A stretch of 64,000 nucleotides of DNA from Flavobacteriaceae bacterium CG2_30_31_66. GTDB taxonomy: Bacteria > Bacteroidota > Bacteroidia > Flavobacteriales > Flavobacteriaceae. The DNA is taken from the NCBI GenBank assembly GCA_001873065.1, contig MNYM01000015.1:1-64000 (forward strand), in the 5' to 3' direction. The notes beneath the pieces were generated by a model. That model worked only from the letters and a program-made list of their open reading frames with translations, searched no databases and had not been told where the DNA came from. Within the stretch, counting starts at the first letter, position 1; every line of letters begins with the position of its first letter. Below are positions 8,505 to 17,275 of the stretch, in pieces. Position numbers and translations under genes: made by a program.

Positions 8505-9860
8505 ATGGAAGAAAGTATGAAATCAAAAATAGATGGCTTCATGAAGTTGGTTGAAAAACGCAATGGTCATGAACCAGAATTTTTACAAGCTGTAAGAGAA
8601 GTTGCAGAAACGGTAATTCCTTACATTATTCAACACGATATTTATCATGGCAAAAACATTTTATTAAGGATGGTTGAGCCTGAAAGATTTATTTATTTTA
8701 GAGTTTCTTGGGTTGATGATAGTGGTGAAATTCAAGTGAATAGAGGCTACAGAATTCAAATGAATTCTGCAATTGGACCTTATAAAGGAGGTTTGCGTTT
8801 TCACCCTACTGTAAATGCCAGTATTTTAAAGTTTTTAGCTTTTGAACAAGTATTTAAAAACTCACTGACAACTTTGCCAATGGGAGGTGGAAAAGGGGGT
8901 TCTGACTTTGATCCAAAAGGAAAATCTGATAATGAAATCATGCGTTTTTGCCATGCTTTTATGTCAGAATTATTCAGACATATTGGCGCAAATACTGATG
9001 TTCCTGCTGGAGATATTGGTGTTGGCGCAAGAGAAATTGGGTATATGTTTGGAATGTATAAAAAACTAAATAACGAATTTACAGGAGTTTTAACAGGTAA
9101 AGGGCAATCTTGGGGTGGTTCATTAATCAGACCAGAAGCTACAGGTTATGGAACGGTGTATTTTGCTCAAAATATGTTGCAAAGAAAAGGAATTACTTTA
9201 GAAGGAAAAAAAGTAGTGATTTCTGGTTCCGGAAATGTGGCTCAATATGCAGCTGAAAAAGCAATTGAATTGGGTGCTAAAGTTTTAACACTTTCTGATT
9301 CAACAGGGTATATTCACGTTGAAAACGGATTTTCTACTAAGCAATTGCAACATGTTATGCACATTAAAAACGTAAAACGTGGAAGAATCAGTGAGTTTTT
9401 AGAAAAATATCCATCAGAAAAATTTGTTGCAAATCAAAGACCTTGGTCAGTAGTGTGTGATATTGCTTTGCCATGCGCTACTCAAAACGAATTGAATGGT
9501 GATGAAGCAAAACAATTGATTAAAAACGGTTGTATGTGTGTTACTGAAGGTGCAAATATGCCTTCGACTCCTGAAGCTATGCACGCTTTTCAAAATGCAA
9601 GTATTTTATTTGCGCCAGGAAAAGCATCAAATGCAGGTGGCGTTGCAACTTCTGGACTGGAAATGAGTCAAAACTCATTGCGTTTAAGTTGGTCCCGTAA
9701 TGAAGTAGATGAGCGTTTGAAAGAAATTATGGAAAATATTCATAATTCTTGTGTAAAATATGGTCAAAACGAAGATGGTTCAATTGATTATGTAAGAGGT
9801 GCAAACATTGCAGGTTTCGTAAAAGTTGCAGATGCAATGTTGGCGCAAGGAGTTATTTAA
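8505..9860 (+). CDS. gdhA: Glutamate dehydrogenase, hexameric GdhA type
   Basis: A 451-residue enzyme that interconverts 2-oxoglutarate plus ammonium and glutamate, linking carbon and nitrogen metabolism. The substrate-binding region PYKGGLRFHP and the catalytic loop LPMGGGKGGSDFDP (with the reactive lysine) lie at residues 92-140. The Rossmann dinucleotide motif SGSGNVAQYAAEK is near 240. Length and the small-enzyme architecture fit the NADP(H)-preferring, 450-residue class, although the cofactor is inferred. It has its own strong promoter and terminator, so it is a single-gene unit. ATG at 8517 is an alternative start. Confidence 0.95.
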   Translation: MEESMKSKIDGFMKLVEKRNGHEPEFLQAVREVAETVIPYIIQHDIYHGKNILLRMVEPERFIYFRVSWVDDSGEIQVNRGYRIQMNSAIGPYKGGLRFHPTVNASILKFLAFEQVFKNSLTTLPMGGGKGGSDFDPKGKSDNEIMRFCHAFMSELFRHIGANTDVPAGDIGVGAREIGYMFGMYKKLNNEFTGVLTGKGQSWGGSLIRPEATGYGTVYFAQNMLQRKGITLEGKKVVISGSGNVAQYAAEKAIELGAKVLTLSDSTGYIHVENGFSTKQLQHVMHIKNVKRGRISEFLEKYPSEKFVANQRPWSVVCDIALPCATQNELNGDEAKQLIKNGCMCVTEGANMPSTPEAMHAFQNASILFAPGKASNAGGVATSGLEMSQNSLRLSWSRNEVDERLKEIMENIHNSCVKYGQNEDGSIDYVRGANIAGFVKVADAMLAQGVI

Positions 9861-9886
9861 AAAATAGTTTTTCAATTTAAACTGGG

Positions 9887-9916
9887 AAAGCACATCATTT
9901 TTGATGTGCTTTTTTT
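9887..9916 (+). terminator. Intrinsic terminator of gdhA
   Basis: A perfect 11-base inverted repeat, AAAGCACATCA (9887-9897) and TGATGTGCTTT (9902-9912) with a TTTT loop, is followed by a T-rich run. It lies 27 bases after the gdhA stop and ends just before the next gene's start. Confidence 0.9.
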
Positions 9917-9927
9917 ATTTTTATAGC

Positions 9928-10770
9928 ATGAAAATAATAACTAATCAAATCGTAAACGGAAATTCGCAAAAACCAATTTTGGCAGATGTTTTTTTTTATG
10001 AAATACATCAACCAAAACCAATCGTTATTTTTTGTCATGGCTACAAAGGTTTCAAAGATTGGGGAGCTTGGAATTTGATGGCGAAAGCTTTTGCTGAAGC
10101 AGACTTTTTCTTTGTAAAATTTAATTTTTCTCACAATGGAGGAACTCCTCAAAACCCTATTGATTTTTCTGATTTAGAAGCCTTTGGAAATAACAATTAT
10201 ACCAAAGAAATGGATGATTTAGGAACAATTATAGATTGGATTTTTTCGAATCAAAACTTTAAAAATGAGATAAAAACTGATGAAATTTCTCTGATTGGTC
10301 ACAGTAGAGCTGGTGGAATTGTTCTTTTAAAATCTAATGAAGATTCAAGGATTAAAAAAGTGATTACTTTAGCAGCTGTGTGTGATTATGAAACCCGATT
10401 TCGAAAAGGAGATGATTTTCAAAAATGGAAAGAAAATGGTGTTTATTTCGTAAAAAATGAACGAACGCTTCAAGAAATGCCTCATTTTTTCCAATTTTAT
10501 GAAGACTTTGAAAAAAATAAAAATCGCTTAAACATTCAAAATGCAACTAAAAATATTCAAATTCCGCATTTAATTATTCATGGAAATCAAGACAATGCTG
10601 TTTCGATTGAAGATGCAAAAAACCTCCACAAATGGAATCCAAAAGCTGTTTTTAAAATCATTGAAAATGCTGATCATGTGTTTAATATTTTTCATCCTTG
10701 GACAAAAAAATCAGTTTCAAAAGAGTTTCAAGAAGTAATCGAAAATTCTATAAAATTTTTAAAATTCTAA
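9928..10770 (+). CDS. Alpha/beta hydrolase
   Basis: A 280-residue soluble alpha/beta-hydrolase. The oxyanion-hole motif FCHGYKGFKDWGAW, the nucleophile elbow GHSRAGG (catalytic Ser), a late acidic segment HGNQDNAVSIEDA and the histidine in ENADHVFN give a complete Ser-Asp-His triad. The start at 9928 (MKIITNQIVNG) is chosen because a frame from 9901 would begin inside the gdhA terminator. No signal peptide is visible, so it is probably cytosolic. The substrate is unknown; esterase, thioesterase or dipeptidyl-type activity is possible. Confidence 0.85.
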   Translation: MKIITNQIVNGNSQKPILADVFFYEIHQPKPIVIFCHGYKGFKDWGAWNLMAKAFAEADFFFVKFNFSHNGGTPQNPIDFSDLEAFGNNNYTKEMDDLGTIIDWIFSNQNFKNEIKTDEISLIGHSRAGGIVLLKSNEDSRIKKVITLAAVCDYETRFRKGDDFQKWKENGVYFVKNERTLQEMPHFFQFYEDFEKNKNRLNIQNATKNIQIPHLIIHGNQDNAVSIEDAKNLHKWNPKAVFKIIENADHVFNIFHPWTKKSVSKEFQEVIENSIKFLKF

Positions 10771-10803
10771 CTCAAATTCTAACGATTTCTGTACTTAAGA
10801 AAT

Positions 10804-11886
10804 ATGGAATTACAGCCTCCTTTTCGTAAAATAATTCATGTTGATATGGATGCTTTTTTTGCTTCTGTAGAGCAGTTGGACAATCCTGAATTAAGAGGAA
10901 GACCCATTGCTGTTGGTGGAGGAGAATCAAGAGGTGTTGTTGCAGCAGCAAGTTATGAAGCGCGAAAATTTGGAGTAAAATCTGCCATGAGTGGCGTTTT
11001 AGCGAGACAAAAATGTCCTGATTTAATTTTTGTAAAGCCGAATTTTTCGAGATATAAAGAAATTTCTCATCAAATTAGAGAAATTTTTTATGATTATACT
11101 GATTTGGTGGAGCCACTTTCTTTAGACGAAGCGTATTTGGATGTAACCGAAAATAAAGTTGGAAATCCGTCAGCAAGTTTGATTGCGCAAGAAATCAGAA
11201 ATCGGATTTTTAATGAATTAAATTTGACAGCTTCTGCAGGAATTTCTATCAATAAATTTATTGCGAAAGTCGCTTCTGATATCAACAAACCAAATGGACA
11301 AAAAACCGTAAATCCTGAAGAAGTAATTACGTTTTTAGAAAATTTGCCCGTCAATAAATTTTATGGAGTTGGCAAAGTTACTACTTCAAAAATGTATAAT
11401 TTAGGAGTTTTTACAGGGAATGATTTAAAACAAAAATCATTGGAAGATTTGGCAAATTTGTTCGGAAAATCAGGAGCGCATTATTACAATATTGTGCGAG
11501 GAATTCATCATAGTGAAGTAAAACCAGACAGAATTCGAAAATCTGTTGGCGCAGAAACCACCTTTTTTGAGAATATTTCTTCAGAAATTTTTATGATAGA
11601 AAAACTCGAAAAAATTGCAGATGAGCTCGAAAGAAGAATGAAAAAATCTGATACCAAAGGAAAAACCATCACCTTAAAAATAAAATATTCCGATTTTTCT
11701 CAACAAACAAGAAGCAAAACTATGGAGTATTTTATGCAAGAAAAGTTCGAGTTTTTTCCTATTGTAAAAGAGTTACTATTTCAAGAAAAATTAAAAAATT
11801 CGGTACGATTGTTAGGAATTTCTTTCGGAAATTTAAACACAGAAAAAGCAACGCCCATTTGGGTACAATTGAAATTTGATTTTTAA
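10804..11886 (+). CDS. dinB: DNA polymerase IV (Y family)
   Basis: A 360-residue translesion polymerase. The palm carries DMDAFFASVE (Asp14/Asp16 region) and SLDEAYLD with catalytic Asp108-Glu109, both needed for metal binding. Helix-hairpin-helix residues follow (KFYGVGKVTTSKMYNLGV), and the little-finger domain occupies the last 110 residues. DinB copies damaged or mispaired primer ends at stalled forks. No LexA-type box was recognised upstream; the gene follows the hydrolase by 33 bases and may share its transcript. No C-terminal clamp motif could be confirmed. Confidence 0.95.
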   Translation: MELQPPFRKIIHVDMDAFFASVEQLDNPELRGRPIAVGGGESRGVVAAASYEARKFGVKSAMSGVLARQKCPDLIFVKPNFSRYKEISHQIREIFYDYTDLVEPLSLDEAYLDVTENKVGNPSASLIAQEIRNRIFNELNLTASAGISINKFIAKVASDINKPNGQKTVNPEEVITFLENLPVNKFYGVGKVTTSKMYNLGVFTGNDLKQKSLEDLANLFGKSGAHYYNIVRGIHHSEVKPDRIRKSVGAETTFFENISSEIFMIEKLEKIADELERRMKKSDTKGKTITLKIKYSDFSQQTRSKTMEYFMQEKFEFFPIVKELLFQEKLKNSVRLLGISFGNLNTEKATPIWVQLKFDF

Positions 11887-11924
11887 AACAAAAAAAGGGC
11901 TAAATTACAGACTGAAAAAAACTT

Positions 11925-13037
11925 ATGAATCTAAGTTATTGGGAGTTAAAAGAATGGTTTTCCAACATCGATTTTACGATTGTTGGTAGTGGAATTGTAG
12001 GCTTAAATTGTGCCTTGCAATTGAAAACAATTCATCCAAAAGCAAAAATTATTATTTTAGAAAAAGGTATGTTGCCTCAAGGAGCAAGCACCAAAAATGC
12101 AGGATTTGCTTGTTTTGGGAGTTTGTCAGAAATTTTAGATGATTTACAATCTCACACTCAAGAAGAGGTTTTTGAATTGGTAAAAAAACGTTGGGAGGGA
12201 TTGCAATTATTACGTTCAAATTTGGGTGATAAAAACATCGATTTTCAGCCAAATAAAGGTTTCGAATTGTTCAAAGAAGAGGAAATTTTTGAAGAATGTT
12301 TGCAGCAAAAAGAAGTAATTAATCAATTGTTGCATCCTATTTTTAATTCTGCTATTTTTACAATTTCTGACAATAAATTTGCTTTCCAAAAAGTGGTTCC
12401 AAAGTATATGGTAAACAATTTCGAAGGTCAAATTGATACTGGAAAAATGGCTGCAAAATTGTTGCAAAAAGTGCAGCAAAAAGGCATCAAAATTATCAAT
12501 AATATTGTTGTTGAATCATTTATAGAAAAAGAGACTGAAATACATATAAAAACCAACATATTAGATTTTTATACTCAAAATTTATTGATTGCAACTAATG
12601 GTTTTGCCAGTCAATTAATCAATGAAAATGTGCAACCTGCAAGAGCACAAGTGTTGATTACGAAACCGATTAAAAATTTGCATATCAAAGGAACTTTTCA
12701 TTTGGATAAAGGCTATTTTTACTTTAGAAATATTCATGATAGAATCTTATTTGGTGGAGGTAGAAATCTCGATTTTACCACCGAACAAACCTCGGAATTT
12801 GGACAAACTTTCATCATTCAAAATGAATTAGAAAAAATGCTTCAAGAAATTATTTTACCCAACATTCCTTTTGAAATTGAACACAGATGGAGTGGAATTA
12901 TGGGTCTTGGAAATCAGAAAAATGCCATTGTAAAACAATTGTCAAATCATGTTTTTTGCGGAGTTCGTTTGGGAGGAATGGGTGTTGCCATTGGAAGTTT
13001 GGTAGGTAAAGAATTGGCTGATTTAACGAAAAAATGA
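11925..13037 (+). CDS. FAD-dependent oxidoreductase (DAO family)
   Basis: A 370-residue flavoprotein with the FAD Rossmann motif GSGIVG at residues 21-26, an LEKG-type glycine-rich second strand, and the C-terminal GVRLGGMGVAIGSLVG that closes the FAD site in D-amino-acid-oxidase-like enzymes. The 18 residues before the Rossmann strand are an unusual extension. It overlaps the next flavoprotein gene by 4 bases (ATGA), so it is the first member of the polyketide operon by position, though it could instead be a general amine oxidase that happens to be co-transcribed. Substrate unknown. Confidence 0.85.
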   Translation: MNLSYWELKEWFSNIDFTIVGSGIVGLNCALQLKTIHPKAKIIILEKGMLPQGASTKNAGFACFGSLSEILDDLQSHTQEEVFELVKKRWEGLQLLRSNLGDKNIDFQPNKGFELFKEEEIFEECLQQKEVINQLLHPIFNSAIFTISDNKFAFQKVVPKYMVNNFEGQIDTGKMAAKLLQKVQQKGIKIINNIVVESFIEKETEIHIKTNILDFYTQNLLIATNGFASQLINENVQPARAQVLITKPIKNLHIKGTFHLDKGYFYFRNIHDRILFGGGRNLDFTTEQTSEFGQTFIIQNELEKMLQEIILPNIPFEIEHRWSGIMGLGNQKNAIVKQLSNHVFCGVRLGGMGVAIGSLVGKELADLTKK

Positions 13038-14170
13038 AAACTCAAAACACACATTTCGATGTCATTATTGTTGGTGGTGGTTTGGCTGGTTTGTGCAATG
13101 CCATTCATTTGTCAAAATTCAATAAAAAAGTATTGCTGATTGAAAAAAATGAGTATCCAAAACACAAAGTTTGTGGCGAATATATTTCTAATGAAGTGTT
13201 GCCTTATTTGGCTTTTTTAGAATTCAATCCTTTTGATTTTGGAGCTGTTAAAATCGATAAATTTCAGTTGTCAACCACCAATAACCAATTGATTTCTGCA
13301 ATATTACCTTTAGGTGGTTTTGGAATTTCTCGATTTAAATTAGATTTTGAATTGCTTCAAAAAGCCATTCAAAACGGCGTAATTTTGAGGCAAGATTTAG
13401 TCACAAATATTCAGTTTAAAAATGATCTATTTGAAGTTGAAACCAAAGAAAATCTAATAGTTACCTCAAAAATTGTGATTGGTGCTTTTGGCAAACGTTC
13501 TTTTTTGGATGTAGCTATGCAACGTGATTTTATCCAAAAAAAATCACCTTATTTGGGGGTGAAAATTCATGTGAAAGGCAATTTTTCAGATGATTTAGTG
13601 GCGCTTCACAATTTCAAAGGAGGTTATTGTGGCGTTTCAAAAGTGGAAAATAATGAGATTAATTTGTGTTATATCACCAATTTTTCATCTTTTAAAGAAC
13701 ATAAAAATATTGAGGATTTTCAAGAAAATGTGGTGTTTAAAAATCAATTTTTGAAAGAAATATTCCAAAACTCTGAATCAATTTTTCAGGAGCCATTGAC
13801 CATCAGCCAAATTTCATTTGAATCAAAAACTTTGGTCGAAAATCATATCATTATGTGCGGTGATGCAGCAGGAATGATACATCCATTGTGCGGAAATGGC
13901 ATGAGTATGGCAATCCAATCTGCACAAATCGCATCTAAACTCATTCTAAATTATTTAGAAGGTAAAATAACAAGAAGAAATACACTAGAAAACGAGTATC
14001 TTTCACGATGGAATTATCAGTTTAAATGGCGATTAAAAACAGGTCATTTTATTGCGATGTTGTTTAGACAAGATAAAATAGCTAACTTTTTATTGCTAAT
14101 TTTGAGTAAATTTCCTTTTTTAGTTCCCATAATTATTAAGCAAACGCATGGAAAACCTATAAAAAACTAA
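13034..14170 (+). CDS. FAD-dependent monooxygenase/reductase, SrsC-like position
   Basis: A 378-residue flavoprotein. GGGLAG at 14-19 binds FAD; KVCGEYIS near 50 and the second FAD motif MCGDAAGMIHPLCGNG near 280 are typical of the geranylgeranyl-reductase/phenol-hydroxylase superfamily. It lies directly before a methyltransferase and a type III polyketide synthase with 1-4 base overlaps. This is the same trio as the Streptomyces srsA-srsB-srsC phenolic lipid genes, where the flavoprotein hydroxylates the alkylresorcinol ring. By analogy it probably hydroxylates or reduces the polyketide product. The C-terminus is hydrophobic and may rest on the membrane. Confidence 0.85.
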   Translation: MKTQNTHFDVIIVGGGLAGLCNAIHLSKFNKKVLLIEKNEYPKHKVCGEYISNEVLPYLAFLEFNPFDFGAVKIDKFQLSTTNNQLISAILPLGGFGISRFKLDFELLQKAIQNGVILRQDLVTNIQFKNDLFEVETKENLIVTSKIVIGAFGKRSFLDVAMQRDFIQKKSPYLGVKIHVKGNFSDDLVALHNFKGGYCGVSKVENNEINLCYITNFSSFKEHKNIEDFQENVVFKNQFLKEIFQNSESIFQEPLTISQISFESKTLVENHIIMCGDAAGMIHPLCGNGMSMAIQSAQIASKLILNYLEGKITRRNTLENEYLSRWNYQFKWRLKTGHFIAMLFRQDKIANFLLLILSKFPFLVPIIIKQTHGKPIKN

Positions 14171-14880
14171 TGGACTTTTTTATCAACACAAAATTTAGAA
14201 CAGACAAAGAAGAATTGATGGACGATTTTTCTATTGGAGGTGATTTGTTGAGAGATACTTTGGATAAATTAGAAAATATAAATCGTTGGTTAGGAGGAAA
14301 TAAAGTAACGTTGAACGGATTGAAAAGCTTGTTGAAAAATCATCCAAAAGATAAAAAAATCACCATTATTGATATTGGTTGTGGTCATGGAGATATTTTG
14401 AGAGATGTTGCAAAATTCGGAAGAAAAGCCCAATTTCATTTGCAATTAATTGGTGTTGATGCAAATCCTGAAGCCATAAAATATGCACAAGAATTGTCTA
14501 TTGATTTTCCTGAAATTAGTTTTCGAACAGAAGATATTTTTTCGGAAAATTTTAAAAATCAGCAATTTGATATTGTGTTAGCAACCTTGTTTTTGCATCA
14601 TTTTAAAGAGGATTCGTTAATTTCATTTTTAAAAAACACCCTTCAAAACACGAAAATTGGAATTGTTGTCAACGATTTACACAGGCACAAATTGGCGTAT
14701 TATTTATTTATGACGTTGTCAATTTTCATAAAAAATAACATGATTATTGAAGATGGTTTGACATCTGTTTTAAGAGGATTTAAACGAAAAGATTTAGAAA
14801 AAATAAGCATACAAATAAACAAATCGCCTCAAATATCTTGGAAGTGGGCTTTCAGATATTTGTGGATTTTAAAAAAATAA
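14170..14880 (+). CDS. SAM-dependent methyltransferase of the polyketide operon
   Basis: A 236-residue class I methyltransferase. Motif I IIDIGCGHGD is at residues 66-75, the acidic residue that binds the SAM ribose is in GVDANPEA, and motif IV is DIVLATLFLHHF. The stop of the preceding gene overlaps its ATG by one base and its own stop abuts the next ATG, so translation is coupled across all three. By analogy with SrsB it would O- or C-methylate the aromatic lipid made by the neighbouring synthase; the target atom is not deducible. Confidence 0.88.
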   Translation: MDFFINTKFRTDKEELMDDFSIGGDLLRDTLDKLENINRWLGGNKVTLNGLKSLLKNHPKDKKITIIDIGCGHGDILRDVAKFGRKAQFHLQLIGVDANPEAIKYAQELSIDFPEISFRTEDIFSENFKNQQFDIVLATLFLHHFKEDSLISFLKNTLQNTKIGIVVNDLHRHKLAYYLFMTLSIFIKNNMIIEDGLTSVLRGFKRKDLEKISIQINKSPQISWKWAFRYLWILKK

Positions 14881-15933
14881 ATGAAAGTAAAAATCACCTC
14901 CGTCGCAAAACAATTGCCTCAATATTCTAAAGAAACAAAAGACATTATTCCTTTTGTAGAACTTTGGATGCAAGATCAAGAACCACGATTTCAACGAAAA
15001 GTCATCAAACTTTTTGAAGGTGCTGGTGTTGACAAACGGTTTTCAATTATGAGTCCTGAAGAGGTTTTCACAGCCACTTCTTTTGAAGATAAAAACAACA
15101 TTTACAAACGTGAAGTCATCAAATTGGGTGAGCAAGTTTTTATAAAATCTTTGCAAAAAGCCAACCTTCAACCTACAGATATTGATTATATTATTACGGT
15201 AAGTTGCACAGGAATTATGATTCCTTCTTTGGATGCGTATTTGATAAATTCATTGCAATTAAAACAAGATATTGTGCGTTTGCCAATCACAGAAATGGGA
15301 TGTGCAGCTGGCGTTTCAGGAATAATTTATGCAAAGAATTTTTTGAAAGCTAATCCCAATAAAAGAGCCGTTGTGATTTCGGTTGAAGCACCAACAGCCA
15401 CTTTTCAATTGGATGATTTTTCGATGGCAAATATTGTAAGTGCTGCTATTTTTGGAGATGGTGCAGCAAGCGTTATTTTGTCTTCTTATCCAGAAGATGA
15501 AGGTCCAGAAATTGTGGACGAAGCTATGTATCATTTTTATGATGCAATTCATATGATGGGTTTTAATTTGGTAAATTCAGGCTTACAAATGATTTTAGAC
15601 AAAGAAGTTCCTCAAAAAATTTCAGATCATTTTCCTGCAATAATTCATCCGTTTTTAGAAAAAAATCAGTTGAAAATTCAAGATATTGATTTTTTGATTT
15701 TTCATCCAGGAGGAAAAAAGATCGTGCAAACTGTGGAAGATTTATTTGGTGTTTTGGGTAAAAATATTGATGACACAAAAGAAGTTTTGCGTTTATACGG
15801 AAATATGTCAAGCGCCACTGTGCTCTATGTTTTAGAACGATTTATGGATCAAAATCCTAAAAAAGGAGACACAGGATTGATGTTGAGTTTTGGTCCTGGA
15901 TTTTCGGCACAACGAATTTTATTACAATGGTGA
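14881..15933 (+). CDS. Type III polyketide synthase
   Basis: A 350-residue chalcone-synthase-like enzyme with the complete catalytic triad: Cys141 in MGCAAGVSG, His275 in FHPGG and Asn308 in YGNMSSA. The C-terminal FGPGFSAQ is the type III signature loop. Such enzymes take an acyl starter, add malonyl units and cyclise the chain into resorcinols or pyrones. The Asn distinguishes it in context from FabH, as do the chalcone-synthase-like LPITEMGCAAG and the FGPGF loop. It sits in the middle of the operon: methyltransferase and flavoprotein upstream, fatty-acid-type genes downstream, suggesting a dedicated long-chain acyl starter. Confidence 0.93.
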   Translation: MKVKITSVAKQLPQYSKETKDIIPFVELWMQDQEPRFQRKVIKLFEGAGVDKRFSIMSPEEVFTATSFEDKNNIYKREVIKLGEQVFIKSLQKANLQPTDIDYIITVSCTGIMIPSLDAYLINSLQLKQDIVRLPITEMGCAAGVSGIIYAKNFLKANPNKRAVVISVEAPTATFQLDDFSMANIVSAAIFGDGAASVILSSYPEDEGPEIVDEAMYHFYDAIHMMGFNLVNSGLQMILDKEVPQKISDHFPAIIHPFLEKNQLKIQDIDFLIFHPGGKKIVQTVEDLFGVLGKNIDDTKEVLRLYGNMSSATVLYVLERFMDQNPKKGDTGLMLSFGPGFSAQRILLQW

Positions 15934-15941
15934 CAAAATTT

Positions 15942-15974
15942 AGACCTGCATGGTTTTCAAAACCTTGTAGGTCT
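15942..15974. repeat. 33-base palindromic intergenic repeat
   Basis: AGACCTGCATGGTTTTC followed by AAAACCTTGTAGGTCT folds into a near-perfect hairpin with one mismatch and one G-T pair. Hairpins with this 'gacctgcaaggttttcaaaacc' core are, from memory, common dispersed elements between flavobacterial genes. It lies between the polyketide synthase and the SDR gene and is not followed by a T run, so it is more likely a REP-like element or mRNA stabiliser than a terminator. Confidence 0.6.
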
Positions 15975-15991
15975 TTAATGAAGCATAAAAA

Positions 15992-16786
15992 ATGAAAGAT
16001 TTTCAAGGCAAAAATGAATGGGCAATTATTTTAGGAGGCTCAAGTGGTTTGGGTTTGGCAACTGCCAAAAAACTGGCTGAACAAGGCATGAATATTTGTG
16101 TGATTCACAGAAATTCACGTTCACAAATGCCTGAAATTGAAGCTCATTTTAAGGAAATCCAAACTCATAAAACTGAGTTTTTATCATTTAATTTTGATGC
16201 TTTACATCCTGAAAAAAGAAGTCAGATTATTTTTGAAATCAACCAAAAATTAGGCGCAATAGGACGAATTAAAACACTGGTACATTCGATTGCAAAAGGC
16301 AATTTAAAACCCATGATTTCTGTGGAAAAACCAATTTTACAAAATGATGATTTTCAACTAACCATCAATGCTATGGCAATTAGCTTGTATGATTGGTTTC
16401 AGGCAATTTTTCAACAAAAAATGTTTGCTGATGATGCAAGAATCATCAGTTTTACAAGTGAAGGAAATTCAAAACCTTGGGAAGATTATGGGGCTGTTTC
16501 TGCTGCAAAAGTCACTTTGGAAGCCATTACCAGAAACATCGCATTGGAATTTGCGAAATACGGAATTAGAGCCAATTGTATTCAAGCAGGAGTTACAAAT
16601 ACTCAGTCTTTACAAATGATTTCCAATAGTGATGAAATAAAAGCACATACTTTAAAAAGAAATCCTTTTGGACGATTAACAACACCTGAAGATGTTGCGA
16701 ATGTGGTGTATTTGATGTGTAAAGAGGAATCAAAATGGATTAATGGAACCATTATCAAGGTTGATGGTGGAGAAAGTTTAAGATAG
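15992..16786 (+). CDS. SDR oxidoreductase, enoyl-ACP-reductase-like
   Basis: A 264-residue short-chain dehydrogenase. GGSSGLG at residues 15-21 binds NAD(P). The active site reads DYGAVSAAK: Tyr166 and Lys173 are six residues apart (Y-x6-K), the spacing of enoyl-ACP reductases (FabI/FabL), not the Y-x3-K of ketoreductases. The position of the second FabI tyrosine is Ser156, as in FabL-type enzymes. It therefore probably saturates enoyl-ACP chains in this operon. The final NGTIIKVDGGESL is the standard SDR C-terminus. A ketoreductase role cannot be excluded. Confidence 0.8.
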   Translation: MKDFQGKNEWAIILGGSSGLGLATAKKLAEQGMNICVIHRNSRSQMPEIEAHFKEIQTHKTEFLSFNFDALHPEKRSQIIFEINQKLGAIGRIKTLVHSIAKGNLKPMISVEKPILQNDDFQLTINAMAISLYDWFQAIFQQKMFADDARIISFTSEGNSKPWEDYGAVSAAKVTLEAITRNIALEFAKYGIRANCIQAGVTNTQSLQMISNSDEIKAHTLKRNPFGRLTTPEDVANVVYLMCKEESKWINGTIIKVDGGESLR

Positions 16787-16787
16787 T

Positions 16788-17249
16788 ATGGATTCACAAA
16801 AAATTATATCATTTTTACCTTACACAAAACCTTTTTTGTTTGTGGATGAAATCACGCAAATATCAGAAAATGGTGTTATAGGAAATTATACATTCAAAGA
16901 AAATGAGTATTTTTATAAAGGTCATTTTATCAATAAACCAATTACGCCAGGCGTTATTTTAACAGAAACCATGGCACAGATTGGCGTTGTTTGTTTGGGA
17001 ATTTATTTGTTGAAAAATGAAATTTCATCAGATAAAAAACCTCAAATTGCCTTGACATCCAATGAAATAGATTTCTTTTTACCTGTTTATCCATCAGAAA
17101 AAGTAAGCATTGTTTCAGAAAAAATCTATTTTAGATTCAATAAATTAAAATGCAATGTGAAAATGTTCAATATGAAAAACGAATTGGTTTGCAGAGGAAC
17201 CATTGCAGGAATGATAAGCCCATTTTTAACAAAGGAAATAAATCAGTGA
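16788..17249 (+). CDS. FabZ-like 3-hydroxyacyl-ACP dehydratase
   Basis: A 153-residue single hotdog-fold protein. The catalytic histidine His46 is in KGHFINKPITPGV, which is the FabZ/FabA HFPxxPxxPG motif, and Glu60 in ILTETMAQIG is the second catalytic residue. It starts two bases after the SDR stop. It should dehydrate 3-hydroxyacyl-ACP. Sequence around the motif differs from housekeeping FabZ (HFIN for HFPG), suggesting a specialised paralog for this pathway. Confidence 0.88.
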   Translation: MDSQKIISFLPYTKPFLFVDEITQISENGVIGNYTFKENEYFYKGHFINKPITPGVILTETMAQIGVVCLGIYLLKNEISSDKKPQIALTSNEIDFFLPVYPSEKVSIVSEKIYFRFNKLKCNVKMFNMKNELVCRGTIAGMISPFLTKEINQ

Positions 17250-17275
17250 AAATTCGTTAAATCCGTGTCTAGAAA

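Noticed and set aside
14881-15933. FabH (KAS III) instead of type III PKS
   Set aside because: The FGPGFSAQ C-terminal loop, chalcone-synthase-like Cys context and neighbouring SrsB/SrsC-like genes fit a type III PKS.
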